Below, piece after piece: positions 40,009 to 49,407 of a DNA stretch of 64,000 bases; position 1 is the stretch's first letter; every line of letters starts with the position of its first letter. The stretch comes from Oscillospiraceae bacterium. GTDB lineage: Bacteria > Bacillota > Clostridia > Oscillospirales > Oscillospiraceae. The notes under the pieces are model-generated. The model was not told where the DNA came from. It saw nothing but the letters and a program-made list of their open reading frames with translations, and did not search any database. The stretch spans positions 62,001 through 126,000 of the forward strand of contig JAFTXW010000007.1 in the NCBI GenBank assembly GCA_017461445.1. The letters run 5' to 3'. Both the position numbers and the translations under genes were made by a program.

Positions 40009-40887
40009 TTAGATACCGGCCAGTTCCAGCAGCTGGGGAACCTTGGCTTCCCAGCCCAGGGCCATGATGTGCACGCCCTGGCAGTAAGGCTTGCATTCCT
40101 TGATAATCTTGGCGGCGATCTCCACGCCGGTGATGCCCAGCTTGGCCTTTTCCTTGTCGGCGGCCAGGGCGTCGATCATCTCCTGGGGAACATGGACGCC
40201 CGCCACGTTCCGGTTCATGAACTTAGCCATACCGGCAGACTTGGGAATGATAACACCCAGCTGCACGGGCTTGCCGAACTGCTTGGCCTGCTCCATGAAC
40301 TTGATGAACTTCTCGGAATCAAAGACGGCCTGGGTCTGGAAATATTCCGCACCGGCCATGACCTTGCGCTCCATTTTTGCCAGCTGTGCATCCACGCTGT
40401 CGGAGCAGGGGGACACAACGGCACCCTTGGCAAACTTGGGGGGCTCGCCCACCAGAGGATTGCCGCCCAGGTCAACACCCTTTTCCAGCTGACAGGCAGT
40501 GTGCAGCAGGGAGACGGAGTCCAGATCGAACACGGGCTTCGCGCCGGGATGGTCGCCCATCTTGGTGTGGTCGCCGGTGAGGCACAGGATGTTGTCAATG
40601 CCCAGGGCGGCGGCACCCAGCAGCTCGGACTGGAGGGCGATGCGGTTCCGGTCGCGGCAGGTCAGCTGCAGGATGGGGGTCAGGCCCGCGTTCTTCAGAG
40701 CCACACAGGCAGGCAGGCTGCCCATACGCATGACGGAGGACTGGTTATCGGTGACGTTGCAGGCGGTGATGCCGCTGAGGTAGGTCTTGGCTTCCTCTAC
40801 CAGATGGTCAACATGGATACCCTTGGGAGGGCCGACTTCTGCGGTAACGACAAATTCACCGTTATCAAATAACTCGGTAATTCTCAT
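40009..40887 (-). CDS. metF: Methylenetetrahydrofolate reductase, MetF
   Basis: A 292-residue TIM-barrel flavoprotein that reduces 5,10-methylene-THF to 5-methyl-THF. Typical features are FVVTAEVGPPKG at the N-terminus, ACNVTDNQSSVMRMGS, the LTGDH segment and AEYFQTQAVFD. It lacks the C-terminal extension of NAD(P)H-type enzymes. It is the last gene of a three-gene unit with metV and a MetV::RnfC2 fusion, which argues for a ferredoxin- or Rnf-type electron supply as in acetogens. The ATG at 40887 is chosen for GGAG nine bases upstream; a TTG six bases earlier is too close. Confidence 0.93.
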   Translation of the reverse strand: MRITELFDNGEFVVTAEVGPPKGIHVDHLVEEAKTYLSGITACNVTDNQSSVMRMGSLPACVALKNAGLTPILQLTCRDRNRIALQSELLGAAALGIDNILCLTGDHTKMGDHPGAKPVFDLDSVSLLHTACQLEKGVDLGGNPLVGEPPKFAKGAVVSPCSDSVDAQLAKMERKVMAGAEYFQTQAVFDSEKFIKFMEQAKQFGKPVQLGVIIPKSAGMAKFMNRNVAGVHVPQEMIDALAADKEKAKLGITGVEIAAKIIKECKPYCQGVHIMALGWEAKVPQLLELAGI

Positions 40888-40912
40888 TATCAATTACTCC
40901 TAATCTGTTAAA

Positions 40913-41533
40913 TTATTTGGAAACTTCATCATCGGTTGCGTAGTTGCGGACCTGGACGGGGCACTTCAGCACATCCAGACGGCCGATCTTCTTCAGCCGC
41001 TGATAAATGCGCTCCCAGCCGCAGTCCATATCGGGGTCCACCTCGCACTTGCCGTTCTTGGAACCGCCGCACTGGCCGTTCACCAGGCTCTTGGAGCAGG
41101 CGGTGATGGGGCAGATGCCGCCGGTCAGGTTCAGGTAGCACTCGCCGCACTGCTTGCAGTCGTATTCCAGAGGGGTAACGCCCTGGAAGCCGGGCAGCGC
41201 GTAGGTATCGCAGGCAGCGCAGACGCGCTTGCCGCTGAACATCTCAGCCACGGTCTGAACGCCCACGCCGCAGGAGAACACCAGCACGGTGTCCGCCGCT
41301 TCAATGGCAGCGGCGTGCTTTTCCAGCCGCAGCTTCAGGTTCTCGGGGTTGCAGATATAGTCGGTGGTGATGCTTCCGGTGACCTTACCGGCAGCCATCA
41401 GCTCCTGCTGGAGCGCGTCGGCTTCCTTCTCGGGGAAACGGATCTCCCGGCAGCCATGGCAGTTGATGATGAAGGCCTTGCCTTCCACCAGGGAGAGGAT
41501 GGTTTCCTTCGCTTTCAGTTCGGTAATCAGCAT
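40913..41533 (-). CDS. metV: MetV, methylenetetrahydrofolate reductase partner subunit
   Basis: A 206-residue zinc/Fe-S protein of the MTHFR C-terminal (PF12225-type) family. Cysteine motifs are NCHGCREIRF, YICN, CKQCGECYLNLTGGICPITA, CSKSLVNGQCGG and KCEV..DC. In acetogens MetV binds MetF and is needed for activity. It sits between metF and the fusion gene, one base after the latter's stop. A paralogous domain makes up the N-terminus of the neighbouring fusion. Confidence 0.9.
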   Translation of the reverse strand: MLITELKAKETILSLVEGKAFIINCHGCREIRFPEKEADALQQELMAAGKVTGSITTDYICNPENLKLRLEKHAAAIEAADTVLVFSCGVGVQTVAEMFSGKRVCAACDTYALPGFQGVTPLEYDCKQCGECYLNLTGGICPITACSKSLVNGQCGGSKNGKCEVDPDMDCGWERIYQRLKKIGRLDVLKCPVQVRNYATDDEVSK

Positions 41534-41534
41534 A

Positions 41535-43496
41535 TTACTTCATCCCCCTTACTGCATTTTTGCCCATCTTGATCATGCTGACCAGCGGGAGCTTGGAGGA
41601 GCAAATGTACTCACAGCATCTGCATTCCATGCAGTCCATGACATTCTCGTCCTTGAAGCCCTGCCAGTTCTGCTCACCCGCATACTTGTAGAAGTACAGG
41701 GGCTTCAGCTCCATGGGACATACGTCCACACAGCGGCCGCACTTGATGCAGGCCTGGGCCTCGGCATTGTCGGCATCCACGGTGATGATGCCGTTGGAGC
41801 CCTTCATAATGGGGAAGTTCAGCTCTTCCTGGGGGAAGCCCATCATGGGGCCGCCGGCCTTGACAACACAGCTGCTGTCGGTGATGCCGCCGCAGTAATC
41901 CACCAGGTCAGCGGCGTTGGTACCGATCTTCACAATGAAGTTGCCGGGGTTGGGGATGTACTTGCCGGTGACGGTGGTGACGCGCTCGATCAGGGGCAGA
42001 CCCTTCTGGATGGCGTCGGAAATGGCCTTGACGGTGCTGACGTTGCTGACGCAGGCACCCACATCCGCGGGCAGCTTGCCGCTGGGAACGCTGCGGCCCA
42101 GCACACGCTTGATGAGCATTTTCTCGCCGCCCTGGGGGTACTTGGTTTTTGCAACACAGACCTCGATATTATCGATATCCGCGACCTTGGCCTGCATCAG
42201 CTCGACGGCATCGGGCTTGTTGTCCTCGATGACGATAACGCCTCTGGGAGCATCCACGGTCTTCATCACAGCCTTCAGGCCGAAGATGATGTCGTCGGAG
42301 AACTCCAGCAGCATCCGGTGGTCGGCGGTCAGCATGGGCTCGCACTCACAGGCGTTGACCAGGACAGCGTCGATGGGCTTGCCGGGCTTCAGCTTCACGT
42401 AGGTGGGGAAGCCAGCACCGCCCATACCCACGATGCCTGCCTCCTTGACGATCTCAACGATCTCGTCGGGGGTCAGCTCATCCAGGGGCTTATTGGGCTT
42501 CACGGACTCGTGGAGGGTATTCAGTCCGTCGGACTTGATGACGATGCTGGGGCAGGTGCCTCTGGTGGCGTGGGGGCAGTCGGTAATGGCCAGGACGGTA
42601 CCGCTGACGCTGGAATGGACGGGAGCGGAGATGAAGCCTGCCTGCTCCGCGATCTTCTGGCCCACCTTGACGGTGTCGCCTACGTTCACGATGGCGTTGG
42701 CGGGGGCACCCAGGTGCATGGACAGGGGAATGATCACAGTCTCGGGATCGGGGAACTTCACCAGAGGCTTGTGCTCGGTGGGCTCCTTACCCTCTACGGG
42801 GTGGACACCGCCGTAGTAGCCGGCAAAGCGGCTCTCCCGGATGGACTTGACATAGTCGTTAACGACCTTGAAATTGACCTTGGAGTAGTCCCGAACCTGC
42901 ACGGGCTGGGCAGTCAGCTCCGCCAGACGGCCCTGCTTTTCCAGACGCTCCTGGATCTTCTGCCAGGCACAGTCCTTGTCGGGGCTGACCTCGCACTTGC
43001 CGTTCTTGGCACCGCCGCACTGGCCGTTGACCAGGCTCTTGGAGCAGTCCACGATGGGGCAGATACCACCGGTGATGTTCAGATAGCACTGGGCGCAGGC
43101 ATCACAGGCCTTCTTGGTCAGGGCCATGCCGTGGTGGCCGGTGTAGTTCAGGGAATTGCTGGCGGCATAGACGGGAACCTCAGCAATGCCCGCCACGGTC
43201 TGGATGCCCAGGCCGCAGGAGACCACCACGATATTCTCGGTGCCCTCGGGAACCAGATCCACCAGCTTCCGGTCGGTCTGGGTCTTGTTGCACAGGAAAT
43301 CGATCTTCGCGGTGCCGGTAACCGTCTTGCCGTTTTCAGCGGCGATTTTTACGAACGCATCGCAATCAGGTTCCTGGATGGTTTCAAATTCCTTGAAACA
43401 CTTGTTGCAGGCAATGACGAACAGGTTGTCCTTATCGGCCAGCAAAGCCGCCAGCTCGTCGGCTGCCTTCAACTTATACTTAGTATAGTTTTCCAA
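41535..43496 (-). CDS. MetV domain fused to RnfC-like (RnfC2) electron-transfer protein
   Basis: A 653-residue fusion. Residues about 1-205 are a MetV paralogue (ACNKCFKEF, CAQCYLNITGGICPI, CSKSLVNGQCGG). Residues about 215-653 are RnfC-like: an N-terminal barrel-sandwich segment, the flavin/NADH-binding region with ACECEPMLTADHRMLLE, PQGGEKMLIKRVLGR, an SLBB domain, and two [4Fe-4S] motifs (CIKCGRCVDVCP; CMECRCCEYIC). Known acetogen reductases combine MetF, MetV and RnfC2; here the last two are also fused. A TTG start with GGAAGGTGAG upstream is preferred (43496), because no in-frame ATG has a ribosome site. Confidence 0.87.
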   Translation of the reverse strand: MENYTKYKLKAADELAALLADKDNLFVIACNKCFKEFETIQEPDCDAFVKIAAENGKTVTGTAKIDFLCNKTQTDRKLVDLVPEGTENIVVVSCGLGIQTVAGIAEVPVYAASNSLNYTGHHGMALTKKACDACAQCYLNITGGICPIVDCSKSLVNGQCGGAKNGKCEVSPDKDCAWQKIQERLEKQGRLAELTAQPVQVRDYSKVNFKVVNDYVKSIRESRFAGYYGGVHPVEGKEPTEHKPLVKFPDPETVIIPLSMHLGAPANAIVNVGDTVKVGQKIAEQAGFISAPVHSSVSGTVLAITDCPHATRGTCPSIVIKSDGLNTLHESVKPNKPLDELTPDEIVEIVKEAGIVGMGGAGFPTYVKLKPGKPIDAVLVNACECEPMLTADHRMLLEFSDDIIFGLKAVMKTVDAPRGVIVIEDNKPDAVELMQAKVADIDNIEVCVAKTKYPQGGEKMLIKRVLGRSVPSGKLPADVGACVSNVSTVKAISDAIQKGLPLIERVTTVTGKYIPNPGNFIVKIGTNAADLVDYCGGITDSSCVVKAGGPMMGFPQEELNFPIMKGSNGIITVDADNAEAQACIKCGRCVDVCPMELKPLYFYKYAGEQNWQGFKDENVMDCMECRCCEYICSSKLPLVSMIKMGKNAVRGMK

Positions 43497-43686
43497 TTGC
43501 TCACCTTCCTTACAGAATAAATAAGTCCCGCGCCTGCCCCCTGAAAGGCAAGGATACACAAACGGCGCAGGTCTACAATTGGTGTTATTTGTCTATAACA
43601 CACGATAAGTATAGCACACAATAATTCCGTTAGCTAGTCCCAAGTTGCCTTCTTTGAAAGAAAAATTGCGGCATTTCCCGAAAAAA

Positions 43687-43734
43687 CGCGGCCCGAGGGA
43701 AGATTGCATGATGCCCCCGTAAACAGCGGGCCGC
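43687..43734 (-). terminator. Terminator of the AraC-family gene
   Basis: GCGGCCCG..CGGGCCGC stem followed by GTTTTTTC on the minus strand. The remaining 43497-43680 holds the upstream region of the met module, including a GTGTTA/TAACAC palindrome near 43580. Confidence 0.7.
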
Positions 43735-43796
43735 TTTCCCCTTCCATTTCGGGCCGAAGACGGTGCAACCAACCAAGAAAGCTTCTGAATTGCTGC

Positions 43797-44657
43797 TTAC
43801 TGTCTGTTCGCAAGTATTTTGCGGTAATCAGATGGGGATACCCCTTTTGTTTTTTTGAATATCCGGCTGAAATACAGCGGATTATCGTAGCCCACAATGG
43901 CAGAGATTTCCGTCACATTGTAATCCGTCGTTTCCAGCAGGCTGACGGCATTGTTCATACGGATGTTAAGGACATACTGCATAGGCGATTTCATGGTTAT
44001 CTGTTTGAAGTTCCGCAGGAACCAGCTGACACTCATGCCGCGGGACTGTGCGTATTCTTCAATGCTGATATCCTCATTGTAATGCTCATGGAAATACCGC
44101 CTTGCGTATTCCATTTCTTCCTGTATGTAGGAATTCACCGTGGGTTTCCGTTCCTCCCAGCTGCGCTGGATCAGCAGGAATATTTGCCGCAGATACATTT
44201 CCAGCAGTTCCTGGTAGCCTGTCCGGCAGGTTTGCAGTTCGTTGATCATTTCCTTGAACAGATACGCATAAGTAGCAGAGGAACCGGAGTAAATCACATT
44301 GCGATCCAACGGAATATCATAGTGACGCAAAATATTCTTTACATCAGACCCCGTGAAGTGAACCCAGTAGACCTCCGGCTTATCCTTACCGAAATATTCA
44401 TAGTGCTGCTCCTGTCTTGGCTGGATGAGTACCATGTGTCCGGCTGCAACTTCCTGCGGTTCCCCATTAAAGTAGAAAATGGTTTTTCCCGAAGCCACAT
44501 AAAGCAGCTGATAGTCAAGCCGGCCTCTGGGCCGCCAGGTAGGCAGCCTATCCCGTGTGCGCAAACGGTATGTTCCGCAGCTGCCAACAATCAGGGGCTT
44601 AGACTTGTCCTTGAAAGGAAGTCTGGAATTGTTCAGATAACCGGAATTTATGTACAT
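43797..44657 (-). CDS. AraC-family transcriptional regulator
   Basis: A 286-residue regulator. An N-terminal cupin sugar-sensing domain (about 1-160; RGRLDYQLLYVASGK, EVAAGHMVLIQP) is followed by a C-terminal double helix-turn-helix (about 185-284). The second contains VTEISAIVGYDNPLYFSRIFKK and ends SPSDYRKI. GGAGGTTTGTACA lies upstream of the ATG. It is divergent from lacZ, which has a weak -35 box, so it probably activates lacZ in response to a galactoside. Confidence 0.92.
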   Translation of the reverse strand: MYINSGYLNNSRLPFKDKSKPLIVGSCGTYRLRTRDRLPTWRPRGRLDYQLLYVASGKTIFYFNGEPQEVAAGHMVLIQPRQEQHYEYFGKDKPEVYWVHFTGSDVKNILRHYDIPLDRNVIYSGSSATYAYLFKEMINELQTCRTGYQELLEMYLRQIFLLIQRSWEERKPTVNSYIQEEMEYARRYFHEHYNEDISIEEYAQSRGMSVSWFLRNFKQITMKSPMQYVLNIRMNNAVSLLETTDYNVTEISAIVGYDNPLYFSRIFKKTKGVSPSDYRKILANRQ

Positions 44658-44799
44658 TGTACAAACCTCCAATCTGCAACTTGTGCAATCTGTATTTTTG
44701 CGGTCCAATAGTTCGGATTTTTGGTGTATTTTCAGGTGATCGGAAACTGTTCTTTTTTACATAGTATCATTTTGTGCATGTTTTGTCTATTCCTGTTCA

Positions 44800-44828
44800 T
44801 TCATTTTTTGGTAATATTTTTTTAGAAT
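44800..44828 (+). promoter_or_regulatory. Candidate lacZ promoter with weak -35
   Basis: TTCATT, 17-bp spacer, TAGAAT. The poor -35 box fits activation by the divergent AraC-type regulator. Confidence 0.5.
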
Positions 44829-44876
44829 ACAGACAGAAGTTAAACGAAGCACAAATCAACAACGGAGGAGAAAAAC

Positions 44877-47800
44877 ATGATCGTACCTGCCCATTATCAA
44901 GACCTTCATACACACCATGTCGGCACGACCCCCAACCGCTCCTACTTCATCCCTGCATCTGCCCGTATGGATGATCTGGTGGAGCACCGGGAGCATTCCG
45001 ACCGCTTCCAGCTTCTGAACGGCGACTGGAAATTCAAGTATTGCGAGAGCATCCACGATTTTGAAGAACTGTTCTATGAGCAGAACTTCGATGCTTCTCG
45101 CTGGGATACCATCCCGGTTCCCAGCGTCTGGCAGAACCACGGCTACGATAAACACCAGTACACCAATATCCGCTATCCGTTCCCGGCTGACCCGCCCTAT
45201 GTACCCTATGAGAACCCCTGCGGCGCATACCTGCACGATTTCGACTATGCAGCCGACGAGAACGCACCTAAGGCTTATCTGAACTTTGAAGGTGTAGACT
45301 CCTGCTTCTACGTCTGGCTCAACGGTCAGTATATCGGATATAGCGAGGTTTCCCACTCCACCAGCGAGTTCGATGTATCCGAGTACATTCAGGAAGGCAA
45401 GAACACCCTGGCAGTCATGGTTCTGAAATGGTGCGACGGCAGCTATCTGGAAGATCAGGACAAGTTCCGCACCTCCGGCATCTTCCGGGATGTGTACATC
45501 CTCAAGCGTCCCGAAAACTGTATCCGGGACTACTTCACTACGACGCGGTTGGATGAGGGCGAGGCGACCATCCGCATCCGCTTCACTTACAACGGAGAGG
45601 TGGTTCCCACCAAGATCAAACTGCTGAACGCGGCCGACAAGAGCGTTGCCTCCGCTGCGGTAAAGGCTTTTGATAACGGCGGAGCCTTTACCCATCAGGC
45701 GATCTTTACCGTCAAGAATCCCATTCTCTGGAATCCTGAGCAGCCCTATCTGTACACCCTGCTGCTGGAAACCCCTGACGAAGTCATCACAGACTGCATC
45801 GGTCTCCGGGAGATCCACATTGAGAACAACATGGTGTTCCTCAACGGCAACCCCATCAAGTTCCGCGGCGTCAACCGTCACGACTCCGACCCCGTAACCG
45901 GCCCGGTCATCAGTGTAGAGCATATGAAGCGGGACCTGCGGATGATCAAGGAATACAACTTCAACGCCATCCGTACCAGCCATTATCCCAACGCTCCCAT
46001 GTTCTACCAGCTGTGCGACCAGTACGGCTTTATGGTCATCGACGAAGCAGACAACGAAAGCCATGGTGCTTCCGCTCTGTACTGTAAGGGCAATGACATC
46101 TGGGAGAACCATGTGGAATCCTGGAATGAGCCGTTTGCGGATAACCCCGATTTCCTGGAAGCAACCATGGATCGGACCCAGCGTTGTGTCCAGAGAGATA
46201 AAAACCGTCCCTCCGTCATCTGCTGGTCCATGGGCAACGAAAGTGCCTACGGCTGCTGCTTCGAGGCAGCACTGGCCTGGACCAAGCACTACGACCCTGC
46301 ACGGCTGACCCACTACGAAGCGGCCCAATACCGCAGCCGCAAGCGCAAGTACGATTTCTCCAACATCGACCTGTACAGCGACATGTATCCCTCCCTGGAG
46401 CGGCTGCAGAAGTATCTGGACTCCAATCCCGACAAGCCCTTCCTGATGTGCGAATACGCACACGCCATGGGCAACGGCCCCGGCGACCTGGAGGACTACT
46501 GGCAGTTCATCCAGGACCACGACATCATGAGCGGCGGCTTCGTCTGGGAGTGGTGTGACCACGCGATCTACGCAGGCGTTGCCGAAAACGGCAAGGCGAA
46601 GTACCTCTACGGCGGCGATCACGGTGAGTATCCCCATGACGGAAACTTCTGCGTGGACGGTCTGGTCTATCCCGACAGAACTCCCGGTACCGGCCTGATG
46701 GAATACAAGAATGTCCACCGTCCTGCCCGAGTGGAATCCTACGATCCCAAGTCCGGCCAGCTGACTATCCACAACTACATGGATTTTGTCACCCTGTCCG
46801 ACTATATCACCGCAGCTTATGAGCTGAACTGTGATGGTAAGATCGTAGCCAGCGGCAGAATTGAAAAGCTGCCTGCGGTGGCTCCCCACTGTGACGGCAC
46901 GGTTCCCCTGAGCATTGAGGTTCCCGAAAAGGGCCGCTGCTATCTGAAGGTTTCTTACAAGCTGAAGAACGCTACCGAGATACTGCCTGTGGACTTCGAC
47001 CTGGGCTTCGATGAAATTCTCCTGCCTAACGCGGATGGGCGGAACCAGACGGCTCTGCAGATTTGGAAAGCCAAAACATTCAGCGAGGACTGCATCAGCA
47101 CAATCGAAACCGACCGCTACATCACCATCAGCACCGGCAGCTTTACTTACAAGTATGACAAGTTCACCGGAATGTTTGCAAAGATGACCTTCCAGGGCAA
47201 GGAGATCCTCGACAAGCCCATGAACTTCAACATCTGGAGAGCACCCACGGACAATGACCGGAAGCTGAAGCTGCACTGGATGGCCGCCTACTACGACCAC
47301 ATGGTGACCCGCTCCTACAACACCCACTTTGTGGCCACCGAAAACGAAGTCAGAATCCACTCCAATGTGTCCATTGCTGCCATGACCATCCAGAAGTTCA
47401 TCAATATCGAGCTGGATTGGACGGTCAGCGTCACCGGTGCCATCACCGTGGATTGCCTCGCCAAGCGGAACCCCGAGTTCCCCGAGCTGCCCCGGTTTGG
47501 CCTGAGAATGTTCCTGCCGGAGCGTCTGGAAAATGTCTCCTACTACGGCCTTGGCCCCATGGAGAACTACATTGACAAGCGCAACGCGGCATGGCACGGC
47601 CTGTTCACCGACACCGTCACCGGCCTGCATGAGGATTACATCCGTCCCCAGGAGAACGGCGCACACGGCGATTGCGACTACGCTGTGCTGGAAAGCGATG
47701 ACCTGCGCATGACCATCGTCAGCACCGAGGGCTTCAGCTTTAACGCATCCCACTACACCCAGGAAGAACTGACCGAAAAGGGTCATAACTTCGAGTTGGA

Positions 47801-47945
47801 GAAGTCCGGCAGCACGGTCCTGTGTCTGGACTACCGCCAGAACGGCATCGGTTCCGCCAGCTGCGGCCCTGAGCTGATGGAAAAGTACCGCCTGACCGAC
47901 GAAACCATCGATTTCAGCATCCGTATCATTCCTGAAACAAAATAA
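44877..47945 (+). CDS. lacZ: Beta-galactosidase, glycoside hydrolase family 2
   Basis: A 1022-residue LacZ-type enzyme that hydrolyses lactose and related beta-galactosides in the cytoplasm. The acid/base is Glu455 in WSMGNESAYG and the nucleophile Glu526 in LMCEYAHAMGNG. The substrate loop FRGVNRHDSDP and the C-terminal beta-galactosidase small-chain domain (about 750-1020, GLGPMENYIDKR) are present. Full length. GGAGGAGAAAAAC ribosome site. It should be followed by a transport gene, but only a fragment remains. Confidence 0.96.
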   Translation: MIVPAHYQDLHTHHVGTTPNRSYFIPASARMDDLVEHREHSDRFQLLNGDWKFKYCESIHDFEELFYEQNFDASRWDTIPVPSVWQNHGYDKHQYTNIRYPFPADPPYVPYENPCGAYLHDFDYAADENAPKAYLNFEGVDSCFYVWLNGQYIGYSEVSHSTSEFDVSEYIQEGKNTLAVMVLKWCDGSYLEDQDKFRTSGIFRDVYILKRPENCIRDYFTTTRLDEGEATIRIRFTYNGEVVPTKIKLLNAADKSVASAAVKAFDNGGAFTHQAIFTVKNPILWNPEQPYLYTLLLETPDEVITDCIGLREIHIENNMVFLNGNPIKFRGVNRHDSDPVTGPVISVEHMKRDLRMIKEYNFNAIRTSHYPNAPMFYQLCDQYGFMVIDEADNESHGASALYCKGNDIWENHVESWNEPFADNPDFLEATMDRTQRCVQRDKNRPSVICWSMGNESAYGCCFEAALAWTKHYDPARLTHYEAAQYRSRKRKYDFSNIDLYSDMYPSLERLQKYLDSNPDKPFLMCEYAHAMGNGPGDLEDYWQFIQDHDIMSGGFVWEWCDHAIYAGVAENGKAKYLYGGDHGEYPHDGNFCVDGLVYPDRTPGTGLMEYKNVHRPARVESYDPKSGQLTIHNYMDFVTLSDYITAAYELNCDGKIVASGRIEKLPAVAPHCDGTVPLSIEVPEKGRCYLKVSYKLKNATEILPVDFDLGFDEILLPNADGRNQTALQIWKAKTFSEDCISTIETDRYITISTGSFTYKYDKFTGMFAKMTFQGKEILDKPMNFNIWRAPTDNDRKLKLHWMAAYYDHMVTRSYNTHFVATENEVRIHSNVSIAAMTIQKFINIELDWTVSVTGAITVDCLAKRNPEFPELPRFGLRMFLPERLENVSYYGLGPMENYIDKRNAAWHGLFTDTVTGLHEDYIRPQENGAHGDCDYAVLESDDLRMTIVSTEGFSFNASHYTQEELTEKGHNFELEKSGSTVLCLDYRQNGIGSASCGPELMEKYRLTDETIDFSIRIIPETK

Positions 47946-47966
47946 TATACAAAGAGGAGAATTACT

Positions 47967-48044
47967 ATGAACGAAAAGAAATATTTGAAGTGGTATAACA
48001 AGATCGGCTATGGCTCCGGTGACATCGCAGGTAATGTGGTGTAT
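47967..48044 (+). pseudogene. 5' fragment of a GPH-family sugar:cation symporter gene
   Basis: AGAGGAGAATTACT precedes an ATG opening MNEKKYLKWYNKIGYGSGD, the hallmark N-terminus of melibiose/lactose (GPH) symporters. Homology stops after about 26 residues at IAGNVVY; the frame then runs through unrelated sequence to a stop at 48128. The gene was probably the lactose permease of the lacZ operon and has been lost by deletion. Confidence 0.8.
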
Positions 48045-48143
48045 TCTCCCAGGTTTTGGAACACGCTGGCGTCTACAAGAGAAACGCAAGCGGCAGAGCT
48101 GCATTTCTGCGATTCATTGATTATGTGAACGGGGAGGTATAAG
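48045..48143 (+). pseudogene. galT: 3' fragment of galT (galactose-1-phosphate uridylyltransferase)
   Basis: In a different frame from the symporter fragment, the sequence reads QVLEHAGVYKRNASGRAAF and then LRFIDYVNGEV, stopping at 48143. This is the C-terminal pattern of Firmicutes-type GalT. Its end includes the ribosome site of galE (GGGGAGG), which lies two bases later. Only about 32 residues remain, so it is not functional. Confidence 0.72.
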
Positions 48144-48145
48144 TT

Positions 48146-49150
48146 ATGAATGTACTGGTTACCGGCGGGGCCGGATATATTGGAAGTCATACTGTGGTGG
48201 AATTACTGCGCTCAGGGCATGAAGTGGTAGTTGTGGATGACCTGTCCAATGCGAAAATTGAAGTAATCGACCGCATCAAGGAGATCACGGGAAAACGGCT
48301 GCATTTTTACTGGATCGACTGCGCTGACAAAGAAAAGCTGTGGGATATCTTTCGAAATCATAGTGTAGATGCCGTTATCCATTTTGCCGGTTTCAAAGCT
48401 GTTGGCGAGAGTGTCCAAAAGCCTTTGCAATACTACCGCAATAATCTGGACAGCACAATGACTCTGTTGGAAGTAATGGAAGAGTTCGGGTGCAAGAAGC
48501 TGGTTTTCTCCTCCTCTGCCACTGTCTATGGCCCGAATAATCCCCACCCTTACAAAGAAGATATGCCTGCGATTCAGTCGTCTTCTCCTTATGGCTGGAC
48601 GAAGGTTATGATTGAACGCATTCTGACGGATTATGTGACTGCCCACCCTGATTTCTGCGCGATCCTGCTTCGGTATTTCAATCCCATCGGTGCCCACGAA
48701 TCCGGGCTGCTGGGCGATGATCCCAATGGGATTCCCAATAATCTGATGCCCTTCATTGGCCGTGTGGCGGCAGGGAAGCTGGAGAAGCTGACCATCTTCG
48801 GCGGCGATTATGATACTCCGGACGGTACCTGTCAGCGGGACTACCTCCATGTGGTTGATCTGGCTGTTGGCCATCTGAAGGCTCTGGAGTACGCTGCAAA
48901 GCATGAAGGTGTCGAGGCAATCAACCTGGGAACTGGCAACGGCATTTCTGTTTTGGAGCTTGTGACCGCCTTTGAAAAGGTGAATAATATGAAGCTGCCC
49001 TATGTGATAGGCCCCCGCCGCGATGGCGATCTGCCTGCGTTCTGGGCGGATGCAACGAAGGCAAAGGAACTTCTGGGCTGGGAAGCCACCCATACCGTTG
49101 AAGATATGTGCCGCAGTTCCTGGAACTTTGCCAAGAATGCGTCCACATAA
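48146..49150 (+). CDS. galE: UDP-glucose 4-epimerase
   Basis: A 334-residue short-chain dehydrogenase-family epimerase that interconverts UDP-galactose and UDP-glucose. The NAD motif is VTGGAGYIGSHTVVEL, the catalytic Ser/Tyr/Lys are in SSSATVYG and YGWTKVMIE, and the C-terminal RRDGDLPAFWAD is typical. It starts right after the galT remnant, showing that it was part of a gal operon. Confidence 0.96.
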   Translation: MNVLVTGGAGYIGSHTVVELLRSGHEVVVVDDLSNAKIEVIDRIKEITGKRLHFYWIDCADKEKLWDIFRNHSVDAVIHFAGFKAVGESVQKPLQYYRNNLDSTMTLLEVMEEFGCKKLVFSSSATVYGPNNPHPYKEDMPAIQSSSPYGWTKVMIERILTDYVTAHPDFCAILLRYFNPIGAHESGLLGDDPNGIPNNLMPFIGRVAAGKLEKLTIFGGDYDTPDGTCQRDYLHVVDLAVGHLKALEYAAKHEGVEAINLGTGNGISVLELVTAFEKVNNMKLPYVIGPRRDGDLPAFWADATKAKELLGWEATHTVEDMCRSSWNFAKNAST

Positions 49151-49163
49151 ACTTTATTTTTTG

Positions 49164-49197
49164 AACATCCCCGAATCTAAACTGATTCGGGGATGTT
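49164..49197 (+). terminator. Hairpin after galE
   Basis: AACATCCCCGAATC / GATTCGGGGATGTT stem with a poor T-tract. Confidence 0.65.
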
Positions 49198-49276
49198 TGG
49201 GTTATATGGAGATAAAGACGGTTCATATGGATGATTTGCTGATATAATGTTGCGTAGAAAATGAGGTGAAAGAAAT

Positions 49277-49387
49277 ATGAGTATCGAGTGGGTGGAGGTC
49301 TATCGAGACTATAAGCTGCACATCGACTTTAACATTGACTTTGAGCAGTTCCGCATGGGTTTGGACATCGTTTGGATTGCGGCATAA
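49277..49387 (+). pseudogene. C-terminal remnant of a serine recombinase (left copy)
   Basis: A 36-codon frame (starts MSIEWVEVYRDYKLHIDFNI, ends DIVWIAA) that matches the last residues of the recombinase fragment ending at 51323, at about 88% DNA identity. It is followed, as on the right, by a copy of the tRNA-Ala 3' end. Confidence 0.75.
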
Positions 49388-49407
49388 AAAATACTCAGTA
49401 TGCCCTG

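Noticed and set aside
43764-43790. TGCAACC near the end of the AraC gene as a third ECF promoter
   Set aside because: No CGAG box at the required 15-bp distance, and the site lies at the 3' end of a gene on the other strand.
44856-48104. 1082-codon open frame antisense to lacZ
   Set aside because: It covers the whole lacZ gene on the other strand with no recognisable domain or start signal; lacZ has full catalytic motifs.
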